Shown piece after piece: positions 1 through 7,820 of a stretch of 64,000 nt of DNA. The stretch's first letter is position 1. Each line of letters opens with the position of its first letter. The stretch is from Piscinibacter sp. (lineage in GTDB: Bacteria; Pseudomonadota; Gammaproteobacteria; Burkholderiales; Burkholderiaceae_C): assembly GCA_016706565.1 (NCBI GenBank), contig JADJJI010000001.1, positions 434,001 to 498,000 on the forward strand. Direction: 5' to 3'. The position numbers were made by a program, and so were the translations under genes. The notes below the pieces were generated by a model. It was not told the DNA's origin. It did no database searches and saw nothing but the letters and a program-made list of their open reading frames with translations.

Positions 1-2
1 GC

Positions 3-239
3 CTGCTCGTCACGCTGGCCGGCATGCTGCTGGGCGTGCTCGCCTGCGTGGCGCTGATCGCCGGCGCCGGGCCCTGGGTACAGTCGCACTACGGCGTGGT
101 GTTGAACCTCGGCGAGCCGAGTGCATCACAAGGGCTGCTACTGGCCGGCGTGCTGGCAGCTGGCGTGCTGGCCAGCCTGATCCCGGGCCTGCGCGCCTAC
201 CGGATGTCGCTGTCCGACGGCCTGTCGCCGCGCAGCTGA
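3..239 (+). CDS. FtsX-type ABC transporter permease, C-terminal fragment
   Basis: Only the last 78 codons are inside the window; the reading frame is open from base 3. The fragment has two hydrophobic segments separated by a short polar loop and ends in a cytoplasmic tail of the form GLRAYRMSLSDGL. Such an 'R-A-Y-R-x-S-L-x-D-G-L' tail is typical of MacB/LolE/FtsX-family permeases. The stop lies 14 bases before the DUF3299 gene, so the two are probably cotranscribed. In some proteobacteria a MacB-like ABC pair and a DUF3299 protein occur together in metal-related operons (recalled, not checked), so a role in metal handling is possible. Substrate unknown. Confidence 0.7.
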   Translation: MLVTLAGMLLGVLACVALIAGAGPWVQSHYGVVLNLGEPSASQGLLLAGVLAAGVLASLIPGLRAYRMSLSDGLSPRS

Positions 240-253
240 ACGAGGAACCGACG

Positions 254-820
254 ATGAACCGAACCTCTCCCTGGCTGATCGCGCTGGCCCTGGCCCTGCC
301 GGCCGCGCACGCCGCCGCGCAGGACAAGCCCTCCGCCAAGGCCGCGGCGCCGGCCCGCGCCGGTTTCCAGGAAGTCACCTGGGACGAGCTGGTACCCAAG
401 GACTGGGACCCGCTCAAGCAGTTCAAGGACATGAACTTCGGCGTGCTCAGCGATGCCGATCCGCGCGCAGCCGCCATGCTGAAGAAGATGCGCGAGACCT
501 GGGACAACGCACCGACCAACAACGCGATGGACGGCAAGGCGATCCGCATCCCCGGCTACGTGGTGCCGCTGGAAGAAGGCAAGTCCGGTTTGACCGAGTT
601 CCTGCTCGTGCCCTACTTCGGCGCCTGCATCCACTCGCCGCCGCCGCCTTCGAACCAGATCATCCACGTGCGCCCGCGCGAGGCTGCCAAGGGTGTGAAA
701 TCGATGGACGCGGTGTGGATCAGCGGCACGCTGAAGACGCTGCGCTCCGACACCTTCATGGGCGCCAGCAGCTACCGTCTCGAGGCCGTGGCCATCGAGA
801 TCTACACCGAGAAGAAGTAG
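254..820 (+). CDS. DUF3299 domain protein, exported
   Basis: 188 residues with a Sec signal peptide (basic start, hydrophobic core to about residue 18, A-H-A-A-A cleavage region), so probably periplasmic. The rest matches DUF3299: a VTWDELVPKDWDP-type entry, then IPGYVVPLE, and the hallmark VPYFGACIHSPPPPSNQIIH around residues 117-136. The single Cys and the His residues of that motif suggest metal or cofactor contact, but no biochemical function is established as far as I know. It follows the permease fragment by 14 bases, consistent with one operon, and converges on the TSUP permease gene 7 bases downstream. Confidence 0.8.
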   Translation: MNRTSPWLIALALALPAAHAAAQDKPSAKAAAPARAGFQEVTWDELVPKDWDPLKQFKDMNFGVLSDADPRAAAMLKKMRETWDNAPTNNAMDGKAIRIPGYVVPLEEGKSGLTEFLLVPYFGACIHSPPPPSNQIIHVRPREAAKGVKSMDAVWISGTLKTLRSDTFMGASSYRLEAVAIEIYTEKK

Positions 821-827
821 GCCTCGC

Positions 828-1595
828 TCACTTCAGCCCGTCGTAGAGCAGCTTCGCGCCGGTGAGGAACATGCCGGTGTAGGCCAGCCGGTAGAACCAG
901 CTCGCGTCGATGCGCCGCGTGGCCCATACGCCGAGCCACACGCCCAGCGGCGCCAGCGGCATCAGCACGAGCGAGGTGCTCATGTTGCGAAGGTCGATCA
1001 GTCCGAGCCACGCGTAAGGGATCCACTTCGACAGGTTCACCGCGGCGAAGAACACCGACATGGTCGCGGCGTAGGTCAGCGGCGACAGTCGCAGCGGCAG
1101 CACGTAGGCGTTGATCGGCGGGCTGCCGGCGTGCGCCACGAAGCTGGTGAAGCCCGACGCGATGCCGAGCGCGAAACCCAGCGGGCGCGGCGGCGGCGGG
1201 CTGTCGGCGCGTGGCGGGAACAGCAGCCGCTGGGCGAGGAACAGCAGCGTCAGCGCACCCACCACCGCCGCCACCGTGGCCGTGCTCAGCACACCGAACA
1301 GCACCGTGCCGACCACTGTGCCGAGCAGGCCGGCGGGCAGCAGCAGGCGCAGCAGGTCACGGTCGCAGTGTCTCCACAGCTGCTGCAGCCCGGTCGCGTC
1401 CATCACCAGCAGCAAGGGCAGCATGATCGCCGCAGCCTGCGGCACCGGGATCGCCAGCGCCATCAGCGGCACCGCCAGCGAGCCGAAGCCGCCGAGAAAG
1501 CCGCTCTTGGACAGCCCCATCATCAACACCGCCGGCACGGCCACGGCATAGAAGGCCGCATCGTGGATCAGCGGCAGCTCGCTCAATGCCGTCAT
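828..1595 (-). CDS. TSUP (TauE/SafE) family membrane transporter
   Basis: 255 residues when started at ATG 1595; an upstream in-frame extension to 1688 would add a polar, non-conserved leader and overlap the divergent gene, so it was not used. About eight hydrophobic segments are visible. The N-terminal half carries GLSKSGFLGGFGS, the G-x-x-x-G-F-x-G-G signature of the sulfite exporter TauE/SafE (TSUP) family, and the second half carries the usual repeat (SGFTSFVAHAGSPP). Family members export sulfite, sulfoacetate or other small organosulfur anions; the substrate here cannot be told. The start is only 37 bases from the divergent DUF1841 gene, so the promoters overlap; a 10-bp perfect palindrome GACAATTGTC lies at 1621-1630 in that gap. 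Confidence 0.85.
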   Translation of the reverse strand: MTALSELPLIHDAAFYAVAVPAVLMMGLSKSGFLGGFGSLAVPLMALAIPVPQAAAIMLPLLLVMDATGLQQLWRHCDRDLLRLLLPAGLLGTVVGTVLFGVLSTATVAAVVGALTLLFLAQRLLFPPRADSPPPPRPLGFALGIASGFTSFVAHAGSPPINAYVLPLRLSPLTYAATMSVFFAAVNLSKWIPYAWLGLIDLRNMSTSLVLMPLAPLGVWLGVWATRRIDASWFYRLAYTGMFLTGAKLLYDGLK

Positions 1596-1632
1596 CAGGG
1601 TCCGTCTTTTCCGATCGAGGGACAATTGTCGG

Positions 1633-2064
1633 ATGTTTGCTCCCTCCCAGAACGACGTGCGCCGATTCTTCTGCGACACGCGACGCAAGCGCCGCGACGG
1701 CCTGCCGCTGATCCCGATGGAGGCCTTGGCCGCCGACTGGATCGACGAGCACCCGGAGTACCACGCCGAACTTGACGATCTGGAGGTCGCGCTGGCCTCG
1801 GTCTACGAGGTCGAGAGCGGCCGCACCAACCCCTTCCTGCACCTGTCGATGCACCTGACGATCACCGAACAGGTGTCGATCGACCAGCCGCGCGGCATCC
1901 GGCAGGCTTTCGAGCTGCTCGCCGCCCGGCGCGGCTCGGCGCACGAAGCCCACCACGAGGTGATGGAATGCCTGGGCGAGATGGTCTGGGCCTCGCAGAA
2001 GAGCGGGCTGCCGCCCGACGGCGAGCGCTACCTCGAATGCGTGCGACGGCGCGCGACGCGCTGA
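1633..2064 (+). CDS. DUF1841 family protein
   Basis: 143 residues, cytoplasmic, no signal peptide or membrane segment. Family hallmarks are the N-terminal MFAPSQNDVRRFFCDTRRK, the central NPFLHLSMHLTITEQ around residues 65-79, the DQPRGI turn, and AHEAHHEVMECLGEMVW near residues 102-118. DUF1841 is a small conserved protein of beta- and gammaproteobacteria; the His-rich helices suggest metal binding, but no function is known to me. It is transcribed divergently from the TSUP gene and followed by the gene-free repeat cassette. Confidence 0.88.
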   Translation: MFAPSQNDVRRFFCDTRRKRRDGLPLIPMEALAADWIDEHPEYHAELDDLEVALASVYEVESGRTNPFLHLSMHLTITEQVSIDQPRGIRQAFELLAARRGSAHEAHHEVMECLGEMVWASQKSGLPPDGERYLECVRRRATR

Positions 2065-2166
2065 GACCGGTCCGCGTTCCAGGCTTCAGGTGGTGATCCG
2101 GGCGGGCGGCGGCTCTCGGCCCTTTGCTGTCGTTCTGCGTCTGCTGTGCGGGTTGCGTTTCTCGCG

Positions 2167-2404
2167 GCAAAGGCACGCCCGGGCAGGCTACGGCGCTTCG
2201 CCTCGGCGGCCGGCGCTGCGCGCCGACTCCCCTGCGATGCTCGGTCTCGCGGCCCCGTCGCCGAACTCTCTCCGCGACCTTCGGTCGCTGCGTTCGGACA
2301 GCGTCGACGAGTCAGAAGACGAAGCGCGCTGCGCGCGCGGCCACGAGCCCTGTGCTTCTCGGCACCTCAGAGGCGCGCCTTCGCCTGCCCGGGCGTGCCT
2401 TTGC
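2167..2404 (+). repeat. 238-bp unit with 22-bp perfect terminal inverted repeats (copy A1)
   Basis: Bases 2167-2188 and 2383-2404 are perfect 22-bp inverted repeats containing the core CACGCCCGGGCAGGC. The same 238-bp length and the same ends recur at 30940-31177 on the opposite strand, about 95% identical by eye across the interior. Part of the interior also recurs, inverted and more diverged, in the neighbouring unit 2451-2681. No transposase is present, so mobility in trans is only inference. Confidence 0.85.
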
Positions 2405-2450
2405 TGAACCAGCGGTGGCATGCGAGACGAGACGAACCAGCGGTGGACTT

Positions 2451-2681
2451 CGCGGCAGGCGCTGCCCGCGGGGGCGATTTCTGTGGCGACGAGAAGCGCA
2501 GCGCCGGGGTCGGCGCGCGCCAGCGCGCCTCGTGGTCTGACTTGCCGCGGCTGTTCGAACGCAGCGACCGCAGGTCGCGCAGTGAGTTCTGCGGCACGAC
2601 CCCGGTGCAAGCATCGCAGTGGAGTCGGCGCACAGCGCCGACCGCCACAGCATGAGCCCCCCGCGGGCAGCGCCTGCCGCG
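2451..2681 (-). repeat. 231-bp unit with 23-bp perfect terminal inverted repeats (diverged copy B)
   Basis: Bases 2451-2473 and 2659-2681 are perfect 23-bp inverted repeats (core GCGGCAGGCGCTGCCCGC). The interior at about 2554-2645 is the reverse complement of the interior of unit 2167-2404, clearly related but more diverged; for example GAACGCAGCGACCGCAGG is shared. The shorter cassette at 30850-31227 lacks this unit but keeps one of its terminal arms. Confidence 0.75.
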
Positions 2682-2774
2682 ACGCGCGAACCAGGCACGA
2701 AAGCGGCCACGTGCGAACGTCAGCAAAGGGCCGGGACCGGCCCAGAACGGACCGGCCGGTGCTTCGTTTGCCTA

Positions 2775-4916
2775 CTAAGCAGCCTCGCGATCGACCGGCG
2801 CCGGGGCCGTGCGTGCCGCGAGCAGCGAGGTCTGGCGCGTCTCGCCGAACAGCGAGTTGCGGAACACCGAAGCCTCGCCGCGGTCGCCGATGGCCCACAG
2901 CAGCAGCGCGCGGGCCGACATCGGCTTGGCGAAGAGGTAGCCCTGCAGTTCATCGCAGCCCAGCTCGGCCAGGATCTGGTGCTGGCGCGGGTTCTCCACG
3001 CCCTCGGCGACCACCTTCAGCCCCAGCGCGTGGGCGAGCTTGAGCACCGCGTCGACCACCGCGCGGGCGTCGGGGCTGTGCTCCAGGTCCTGAACGAAGC
3101 TGCGGTCGATCTTCAGCTCCTCGGCAGGCAGCTTGCGCAGGTAGGCCAGGCTCGAGTAACCGGTGCCGAAGTCGTCGATCGACAGGTGCGTGCCGAGTTC
3201 GCCGAGGCGCCGGAAGGTCTCCTGCGTGGCCAGGGTGTCTTCCATCGCCGCCGACTCGGTGATCTCGCACGTCAGCAGCGAGGGCCGGATGCGGTGGCGC
3301 TTGAGCGCCTCGATGATGCGGTCGACGATGTCGTCCTGGCGCATCTGGTAGGCCGACAGGTTGATCGCCACGCGCATGCGCAGGCCCTTGTCGCGCCAGG
3401 CCCGCGCCTGCCGGCAGGCGGCTTCGATGACCCAGTCGCCCAGCGGGCCGATCAGCCCCGTGCGCTCGGCCAGCGGCACGAACTGGCCGGGCAGCACGAG
3501 GCCGAGCTTCGGGTGGTTCCAGCGCAGCAGCGCCTCGGCGGCGGTGACCTTGCCGCTGCGCGCATCGATCTTCGGCTGGAAGTACAGCTCGAGTTCGTTG
3601 TTGGCGATGGCGCGGCGCAGGTCGCGCACCATGTCGAAGTTCTGCTTGGCGTCGGAGTCCATCTCCGGCGCGAAGAAGGCGTGCCGCGTGCCGCCGGCGC
3701 GCTTGGCGGCGTACATGGCCGCGTCGGCGCGGGCGATCAGCTTGCTGGCGCGGCAGCCGTCCGGGTAGATGGCGATGCCCACCGAGCAGGAGATGCCGAT
3801 CTCGCGCTCTTCCACCTTGTAGGGCCGGCTGAGGATCTCGATCAGCGCCTTGGCGATGCGCGTCACCGACTCGGTCGACGAGATGCCCGGGATCAGCAGC
3901 AGGAATTCGTCGCCGCCGACGCGTGCCGCCACGTCGGAGCCGCGCGTGAGTGAACGCAGCCGCACGCCGACCTGCTCGAGCACACGGTCGCCGCAGGCGT
4001 GGCCGAAGGTGTCGTTGACCGGCTTGAAGCCGTCGAGGTCGATGAACAGCACTGCCAGCTTGGTCTTCTTGGCGTCGCAACGCCGGGCCGCGGCCGTCAG
4101 CCGTTCCTCGAAGAACTGGCGTGTCGGCAGCCCGGTGAGCAGGTCGGTGGCCGCCGTGCGGACCGGGCGCGCCACCATGTCCTGCGAATCCGAGGGTTGG
4201 CGCAGCATCGCCAGCAGCATGGCGCCCATCGCGGCCACCAGCGAGAGCACCGCCAGCTCATGCCAGGCGGTGTCCGGGACGGACGGCACGCTCGCCATGA
4301 AGCCGGTGAGTGCCAGCGCCACCACCCCGGCTGCGGCCGACACCGACATGGCGCGCACCCACTGGCCCACGCGTTCGTTCTGGGTGGGCAGGAACATCGC
4401 GATGCTCGCCATCGCCAGCCCGAGCACCAGGGCGCCTTCGCTCACCGGCAGATCGATCGGGGCGATGCGGAACAGGCTGGGCAGCAGCAGCATCGCGTAG
4501 GCATAGGCCGCCACCACGGTGACGACGCCGCCCAGCACCGTGCCGGCCCATGAGCCCATGGCCCAGGCCCGCGTGGTGGCCAGGCCGAGCGAAAACAGCG
4601 CCAGCGCCGGCAGCCAGGCCAGCATGGAGCGGGCGCCGACCGACGCGACCAGGGTACCCTCGGTCTGCAGCGCGTGTGCCGGCCACCACAGGGCACAGGC
4701 GCTGAGCACGATGGCGACGCCGCGCAGCCGCCAGGCCAGCTTGGCCGAGCGCCGATCGGCCAGCACGCCGATGCCCGCAGCCAGCCACAGCAGCAGCGCG
4801 GTCACGACAAGGCAGGCGATAAAAAGCATCGGGACGGGAACGTGGCGGGAGTTTCGGGGACGGGCGTCCGCGATCTTCAGGCCTTTCGGCAGCCTGCCAC
4901 CGCTCTTGAGCGTCAC
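2775..4916 (-). CDS. Membrane-bound GGDEF-EAL cyclic-di-GMP enzyme
   Basis: Up to 713 residues. The given start is a GTG at 4916; an ATG at 4829 (29 residues shorter, just before the first membrane helix) is equally possible, and neither has a strong ribosome site. About seven hydrophobic segments fill residues 30-235, an MHYT-like or 7TM sensor arrangement. The GGDEF domain is intact: FIDLDGFKPVNDTFGH near 291-306 and GGDEF at 334-338, with a preceding RGSD spaced as an inhibitory I-site. The EAL domain follows with AEALLRWNHPKLG and DDFGTGYSSLAYLRKLP. Both halves look catalytically competent, so it may synthesise, degrade or switch c-di-GMP turnover. It stands alone, upstream of the two-component pair. 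Confidence 0.92.
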   Translation of the reverse strand: MTLKSGGRLPKGLKIADARPRNSRHVPVPMLFIACLVVTALLLWLAAGIGVLADRRSAKLAWRLRGVAIVLSACALWWPAHALQTEGTLVASVGARSMLAWLPALALFSLGLATTRAWAMGSWAGTVLGGVVTVVAAYAYAMLLLPSLFRIAPIDLPVSEGALVLGLAMASIAMFLPTQNERVGQWVRAMSVSAAAGVVALALTGFMASVPSVPDTAWHELAVLSLVAAMGAMLLAMLRQPSDSQDMVARPVRTAATDLLTGLPTRQFFEERLTAAARRCDAKKTKLAVLFIDLDGFKPVNDTFGHACGDRVLEQVGVRLRSLTRGSDVAARVGGDEFLLLIPGISSTESVTRIAKALIEILSRPYKVEEREIGISCSVGIAIYPDGCRASKLIARADAAMYAAKRAGGTRHAFFAPEMDSDAKQNFDMVRDLRRAIANNELELYFQPKIDARSGKVTAAEALLRWNHPKLGLVLPGQFVPLAERTGLIGPLGDWVIEAACRQARAWRDKGLRMRVAINLSAYQMRQDDIVDRIIEALKRHRIRPSLLTCEITESAAMEDTLATQETFRRLGELGTHLSIDDFGTGYSSLAYLRKLPAEELKIDRSFVQDLEHSPDARAVVDAVLKLAHALGLKVVAEGVENPRQHQILAELGCDELQGYLFAKPMSARALLLWAIGDRGEASVFRNSLFGETRQTSLLAARTAPAPVDREAA

Positions 4917-4978
4917 TTATTCGGCCCTGGCGTGACGCACGCCTCAGCCGGGCGGCGCGCGCCGCGCCGCGGCCATCG

Positions 4979-5617
4979 TCAGTCGCCGACCAGCCCGTTG
5001 CGGATGGCGTAAACCGTCATCTCGGAGTTGTTGGCAAGCGACAGCTTCTCGAGCACACGGGCGCGGTAGACGCTGACCGTCTTCGGGCTGAGCTTGAGCT
5101 CCTCGGCGATGTCGGACAGGCGCTTGCCGGAGGCGATCAGCACCAGCGTCTGCAGTTCGCGGTCGGAGAGCTTCTCGTGCGAGTTCTCGACCACCGGCGT
5201 GGTCAGGCTCTCGACCAGCATCTGCGCGATCTCGGGCGTGACGTACTTGCGGCCCTGCGAGACGGTGCGCACGGCCGTGACGAGCTGCGCCGGGTCGCCG
5301 CCCTTGTTGACGTAGCCGAAGGCGCCGGCGCGCAGCGCGCGGATCGCGTACTGGTCTTCCGGGTACATCGACACCACCAGCACGCGCATGGGCAGGCCTT
5401 CGTCCTTGAGCACGTGCAGCACATCCAGCCCGCTGCGCCCGCCGGGAAGGTTGATATCGAGCACCAGCACGTCGCAGGCATGGCTGCGCAGCAGCGTGCG
5501 CAGTTCGCCGTAGTCGCCGGCCTCGCCGATCACCTCGATGTCGGGCGCGTCGGAGAGCGTGTCGCGGATGCCTCGGCGGATCAGCGCATGGTCGTCGCAA
5601 AGAATGACTTTGATCAC
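4979..5617 (-). CDS. NarL/FixJ-type response regulator
   Basis: 212 residues starting at GTG 5617, whose last bases overlap the stop of the upstream histidine kinase (GTGA), so translation is coupled. The receiver domain starts MIKVILCDDHALIRRGI, with the phospho-acceptor in VLVLDINLPGGRSG and the conserved Lys in YVNKGGDP. The C-terminal LuxR-type HTH is visible as LSDRELQTLVLIASGKRLS and SPKTVSVYRARVLEKL. It would be phosphorylated by the adjacent kinase and act as a transcription factor; targets are not evident. Confidence 0.93.
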   Translation of the reverse strand: MIKVILCDDHALIRRGIRDTLSDAPDIEVIGEAGDYGELRTLLRSHACDVLVLDINLPGGRSGLDVLHVLKDEGLPMRVLVVSMYPEDQYAIRALRAGAFGYVNKGGDPAQLVTAVRTVSQGRKYVTPEIAQMLVESLTTPVVENSHEKLSDRELQTLVLIASGKRLSDIAEELKLSPKTVSVYRARVLEKLSLANNSEMTVYAIRNGLVGD

Positions 5618-6759
5618 AGAGTGCCCCACTGCGAAGGATCTTCCGGCTCGCGCAGCGGGTGCGCGGGCACGGGCGACGTGTCCCCGATCGGGTTCAGCGG
5701 GACAGACAGTATCAGCGTGGTACCGGCCGGCCCGCTGGACAGGTCGACCCAGCCGCCCACCGTGCCGGCGCGCTCGTGCAGCCCGCGGATGCCGAAGGAG
5801 CGGGCCTTGGCGAGATCCTGCTGGCTCAGGCCGCGGCCGTTGTCGCTGATCTCCAGCGACATTACGCCGCCGGCCAGCGACAGGTCGATCTGCACGCGCG
5901 AGGCCTGGGCGTGCTTGGTGATGTTGGTCAGCGCCTCCTGCGCGGTGCGGTAGGCCACCAGCGGCACGCCGGCGGGCCACGCGGGCGTCTGCGTGGGCAG
6001 CCTCAGCTCGCAGGCGATGCCGGTTCGCTTCTCGAAGCGCGAGGCGATCCATTGCAGCGCAGCCACCAGGCCCTGCTCGAGGATGGCCGGGCGCAGGTTG
6101 TGCATGATGCGCTTGCTCGATTCGATCGCCAGCGTCACCGTCTCGAGGGCGGAATTCACGCGCAGTCGCACCCCTTCGTCGGTGGTGTGGCGGGCGATCC
6201 AGGCGAGGTCGAACTTGAGCGCCGTCAACGAGCCGCCCACGTCGTCGTGGATCTCGCGGGCGATCGCCGCGCGTTCCTGCTCGATGCTCGTCTGCAAGTG
6301 CTGCGCGAGTTCGCGCAGGCGCTGCTTGGACTTGCCCAGTTCGCGGTCGGCACGCTCGCGGGCATGTCGCGTCTCGGTGGCCTCCACCGCATGCATCAGC
6401 GCCGGCACCAGCCGCGCCAGGTTGTTCTTCAGCAGGTAGTCGCTGGCGCCGTTGCGCATGGCCTCGACCGCCGTGTCCTCGCCGATCTCGCCGGAAACCA
6501 GGATGAAGGGCACGTCCAGACCGCTGGCCTTGAGCAGGTCCAGTGCCACCAGGCCGGAGAAACCGGGCAGGTTGAAATCGGACAGCACCACGTCCCATTC
6601 CTGCTCGAGCGCGGCCAGGAAGGCCGCCTCGGAGTCGATGCGCAAGGCCTGCACCTCCAGGCCGCCGCGGCGCAGGTGCGCCAGGGTCAGTTCGTGGTCC
6701 AGCGGCGAATCCTCCAGGTGCAGGACGCGCAGCGCATGGTCGAGGATCGGGGCCGCCAT
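5614..6759 (-). CDS. Receiver-histidine kinase (HisKA_3 type), soluble
   Basis: 381 residues with no membrane segment. Residues about 10-125 form a receiver domain (LHLEDSPLD, phospho-acceptor D61 in SDFNLPGFSG, Lys in YLLKNNLA). A coiled linker follows, then a HisKA_3 dimerisation/phosphotransfer domain with H171 in AREIHDDVGGSL. An HATPase_c domain with the N-box AQEALTNITKHAQ and G-box DNGRGL ends the protein. The order receiver-first with a NarL-partner kinase is typical of cytoplasmic relay kinases that take a signal from another kinase. Its stop overlaps the regulator's GTG start, so the two form one operon. It is divergent from the chemotaxis operon. Confidence 0.9.
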   Translation of the reverse strand: MAAPILDHALRVLHLEDSPLDHELTLAHLRRGGLEVQALRIDSEAAFLAALEQEWDVVLSDFNLPGFSGLVALDLLKASGLDVPFILVSGEIGEDTAVEAMRNGASDYLLKNNLARLVPALMHAVEATETRHARERADRELGKSKQRLRELAQHLQTSIEQERAAIAREIHDDVGGSLTALKFDLAWIARHTTDEGVRLRVNSALETVTLAIESSKRIMHNLRPAILEQGLVAALQWIASRFEKRTGIACELRLPTQTPAWPAGVPLVAYRTAQEALTNITKHAQASRVQIDLSLAGGVMSLEISDNGRGLSQQDLAKARSFGIRGLHERAGTVGGWVDLSSGPAGTTLILSVPLNPIGDTSPVPAHPLREPEDPSQWGTL

Positions 6760-6820
6760 GCGTGAAGTATGCCGCGCCTGCGCCCGTGAAGATGAGCCGG
6801 AATTCCGGGCGACATCACCC

Positions 6821-6847
6821 TAATGATTCCGTGGTGGCTGCCGAAAA
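6821..6847 (+). promoter_or_regulatory. FliA (sigma-28)-like promoter of the chemotaxis operon
   Basis: TAAT (6821-6824), a 15-base spacer, then GCCGAAAA (6840-6847). The flagellar sigma factor consensus is TAAA-N15-GCCGATAA, so 10 of 12 positions match with exact spacing. It lies 49 bases upstream of the first chemotaxis gene, in the right orientation, in the only sizeable gap before the operon. Confidence 0.65.
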
Positions 6848-6895
6848 TGCCCTGAGTCCCCGGCCCTTTGCCGGCCTGCACATCGCGGAGCCACG

Positions 6896-7357
6896 ATGCC
6901 TGAGAGCGTTTCGACAGACCCCGGAGGGGGAAGCACCCTGCCGCTGATGGCCGCAGCCGATCTTCAGGACAACCTGATGACGGCTTCCAACGACCTGGAG
7001 CGCCTGCAGCGCCTGCTCAGCGACGCCAGCGAGGCGCTGCTCGGCCATTTCTATGGCGCCTCGGGCCAGCTCAACCACCTGCTGCATGCGATGGCGAAGC
7101 ATCCCGAGCTGAACACCCGCGAACTGCACGACGCCATGCAGCACATGGCCGGCGCGATCACCGCGATGCAGTTCCAGGACATGGCCTCGCAGCTGATCCA
7201 CCACACCAATTCGCGTCTGCGCAACTGCGCGGATCGCCTGGCCGCGGAAACCATGGGCGACGACGAGGACGGCGAGGCCGTCGTAGAGAGCGCCCCGCTG
7301 CGGCCCAACCCCGTCACACAGGACGAGATGGACGCCGGGTCCGTCGAGCTCTTCTGA
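6896..7357 (+). CDS. Short CheZ-like CheY-phosphatase
   Basis: 153 residues, cytoplasmic, largely helical, first gene of the che operon. Residues 91-102, MQFQDMASQLIH, match the catalytic helix of CheZ (E. coli LQFQDLTGQVI), with D95 and Q99 in the D-x-x-x-Q spacing of the catalytic pair. The extreme C-terminus, QDEMDAGSVELF, resembles the CheY-binding tail of CheZ, after an acidic linker. It is clearly shorter than classical CheZ (about 214 residues), chiefly in the four-helix bundle. Its place next to cheY and cheA supports a role in dephosphorylating CheY-P. Assignment rests on motifs and context, so a CheY-binding protein without phosphatase activity is possible. Confidence 0.65.
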   Translation: MPESVSTDPGGGSTLPLMAAADLQDNLMTASNDLERLQRLLSDASEALLGHFYGASGQLNHLLHAMAKHPELNTRELHDAMQHMAGAITAMQFQDMASQLIHHTNSRLRNCADRLAAETMGDDEDGEAVVESAPLRPNPVTQDEMDAGSVELF

Positions 7358-7417
7358 CCGGCGCCGTTCAAGAAACCCACCAACTACCCGAAATCCACTC
7401 GTTACCTGGAGCCAGAC

Positions 7418-7780
7418 ATGCATTCAATCCTCGCTGTGGACGACTCGGCCTCGATGCGCCAGATGGTCTCATTCACGCTCAAGAGCGCCGGCTACAACGT
7501 GGTCGAGGCAGTCGACGGCCAGGACGCCTGGGAGAAGGCCGGCTCGCGCGACTTCGACCTGGTGCTGACCGACCAGAACATGCCGCGACTGGACGGCATC
7601 GGCCTGACCAAGAAACTTCGCGACAACCCGAAGTTCAAGGCCACGCCGATCCTGATCCTGACCACCGAGTCCAGCGACCAGATGAAGCAGGCCGGCCGCA
7701 GCGCGGGCGCCACCGGCTGGCTGGTCAAGCCCTTCGACCCGACCAAGCTGCTCGAAGTCATCAAGAAGGTGATCCGCTGA
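7418..7780 (+). CDS. cheY: CheY-type single-domain response regulator
   Basis: 120 residues, a lone receiver domain. The acidic pocket is D8/D9 (LAVDDSAS), the phospho-acceptor D52 (VLTDQNMPRLDG), the switch Thr at 82/83 (LILTTESS) and K104 (WLVKPFDP). The start has a GGAG ribosome site. It lies 60 bases after the CheZ-like gene and 40 before cheA, all on the same strand. It should carry the signal from CheA to the flagellar motor. Confidence 0.93.
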   Translation: MHSILAVDDSASMRQMVSFTLKSAGYNVVEAVDGQDAWEKAGSRDFDLVLTDQNMPRLDGIGLTKKLRDNPKFKATPILILTTESSDQMKQAGRSAGATGWLVKPFDPTKLLEVIKKVIR

Positions 7781-7820
7781 GGCTTCCTCGCGCACACAAG
7801 AAACCCGGGAGCACGACCCC

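Larger units (their letters stand above)
2117..2733. repeat. Nested inverted-repeat intergenic cassette, copy 1
   Basis: The 710 bases between the DUF1841 gene and the GGDEF-EAL gene hold no credible gene. They hold a nested palindromic structure. Outer arms 2117-2135 and 2715-2733 are inverted repeats matching at 18 of 19 bases. Inside lie two smaller units, 2167-2404 and 2451-2681, each bounded by its own perfect inverted repeat. The outer arms, the first unit and the spacer sequences recur at 30850-31227 in opposite orientation. Open frames run through it in several phases, as expected of very GC-rich DNA; I treat them as non-coding. Origin and function unknown; a MITE-like or REP-derived element is the nearest known category. 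Confidence 0.8.

Noticed and set aside
1621-1630. Palindrome GACAATTGTC as an operator between the TSUP and DUF1841 genes
   Set aside because: Ten bases only and not repeated; noted with the TSUP gene but not called as a separate site.
2090-2730. Several overlapping open frames of 70-200 codons on both strands in cassette 1
   Set aside because: They track a GC-rich inverted repeat, exist in many phases, lack ribosome sites and domain features, and recur only because the repeat itself recurs at 30850-31227.
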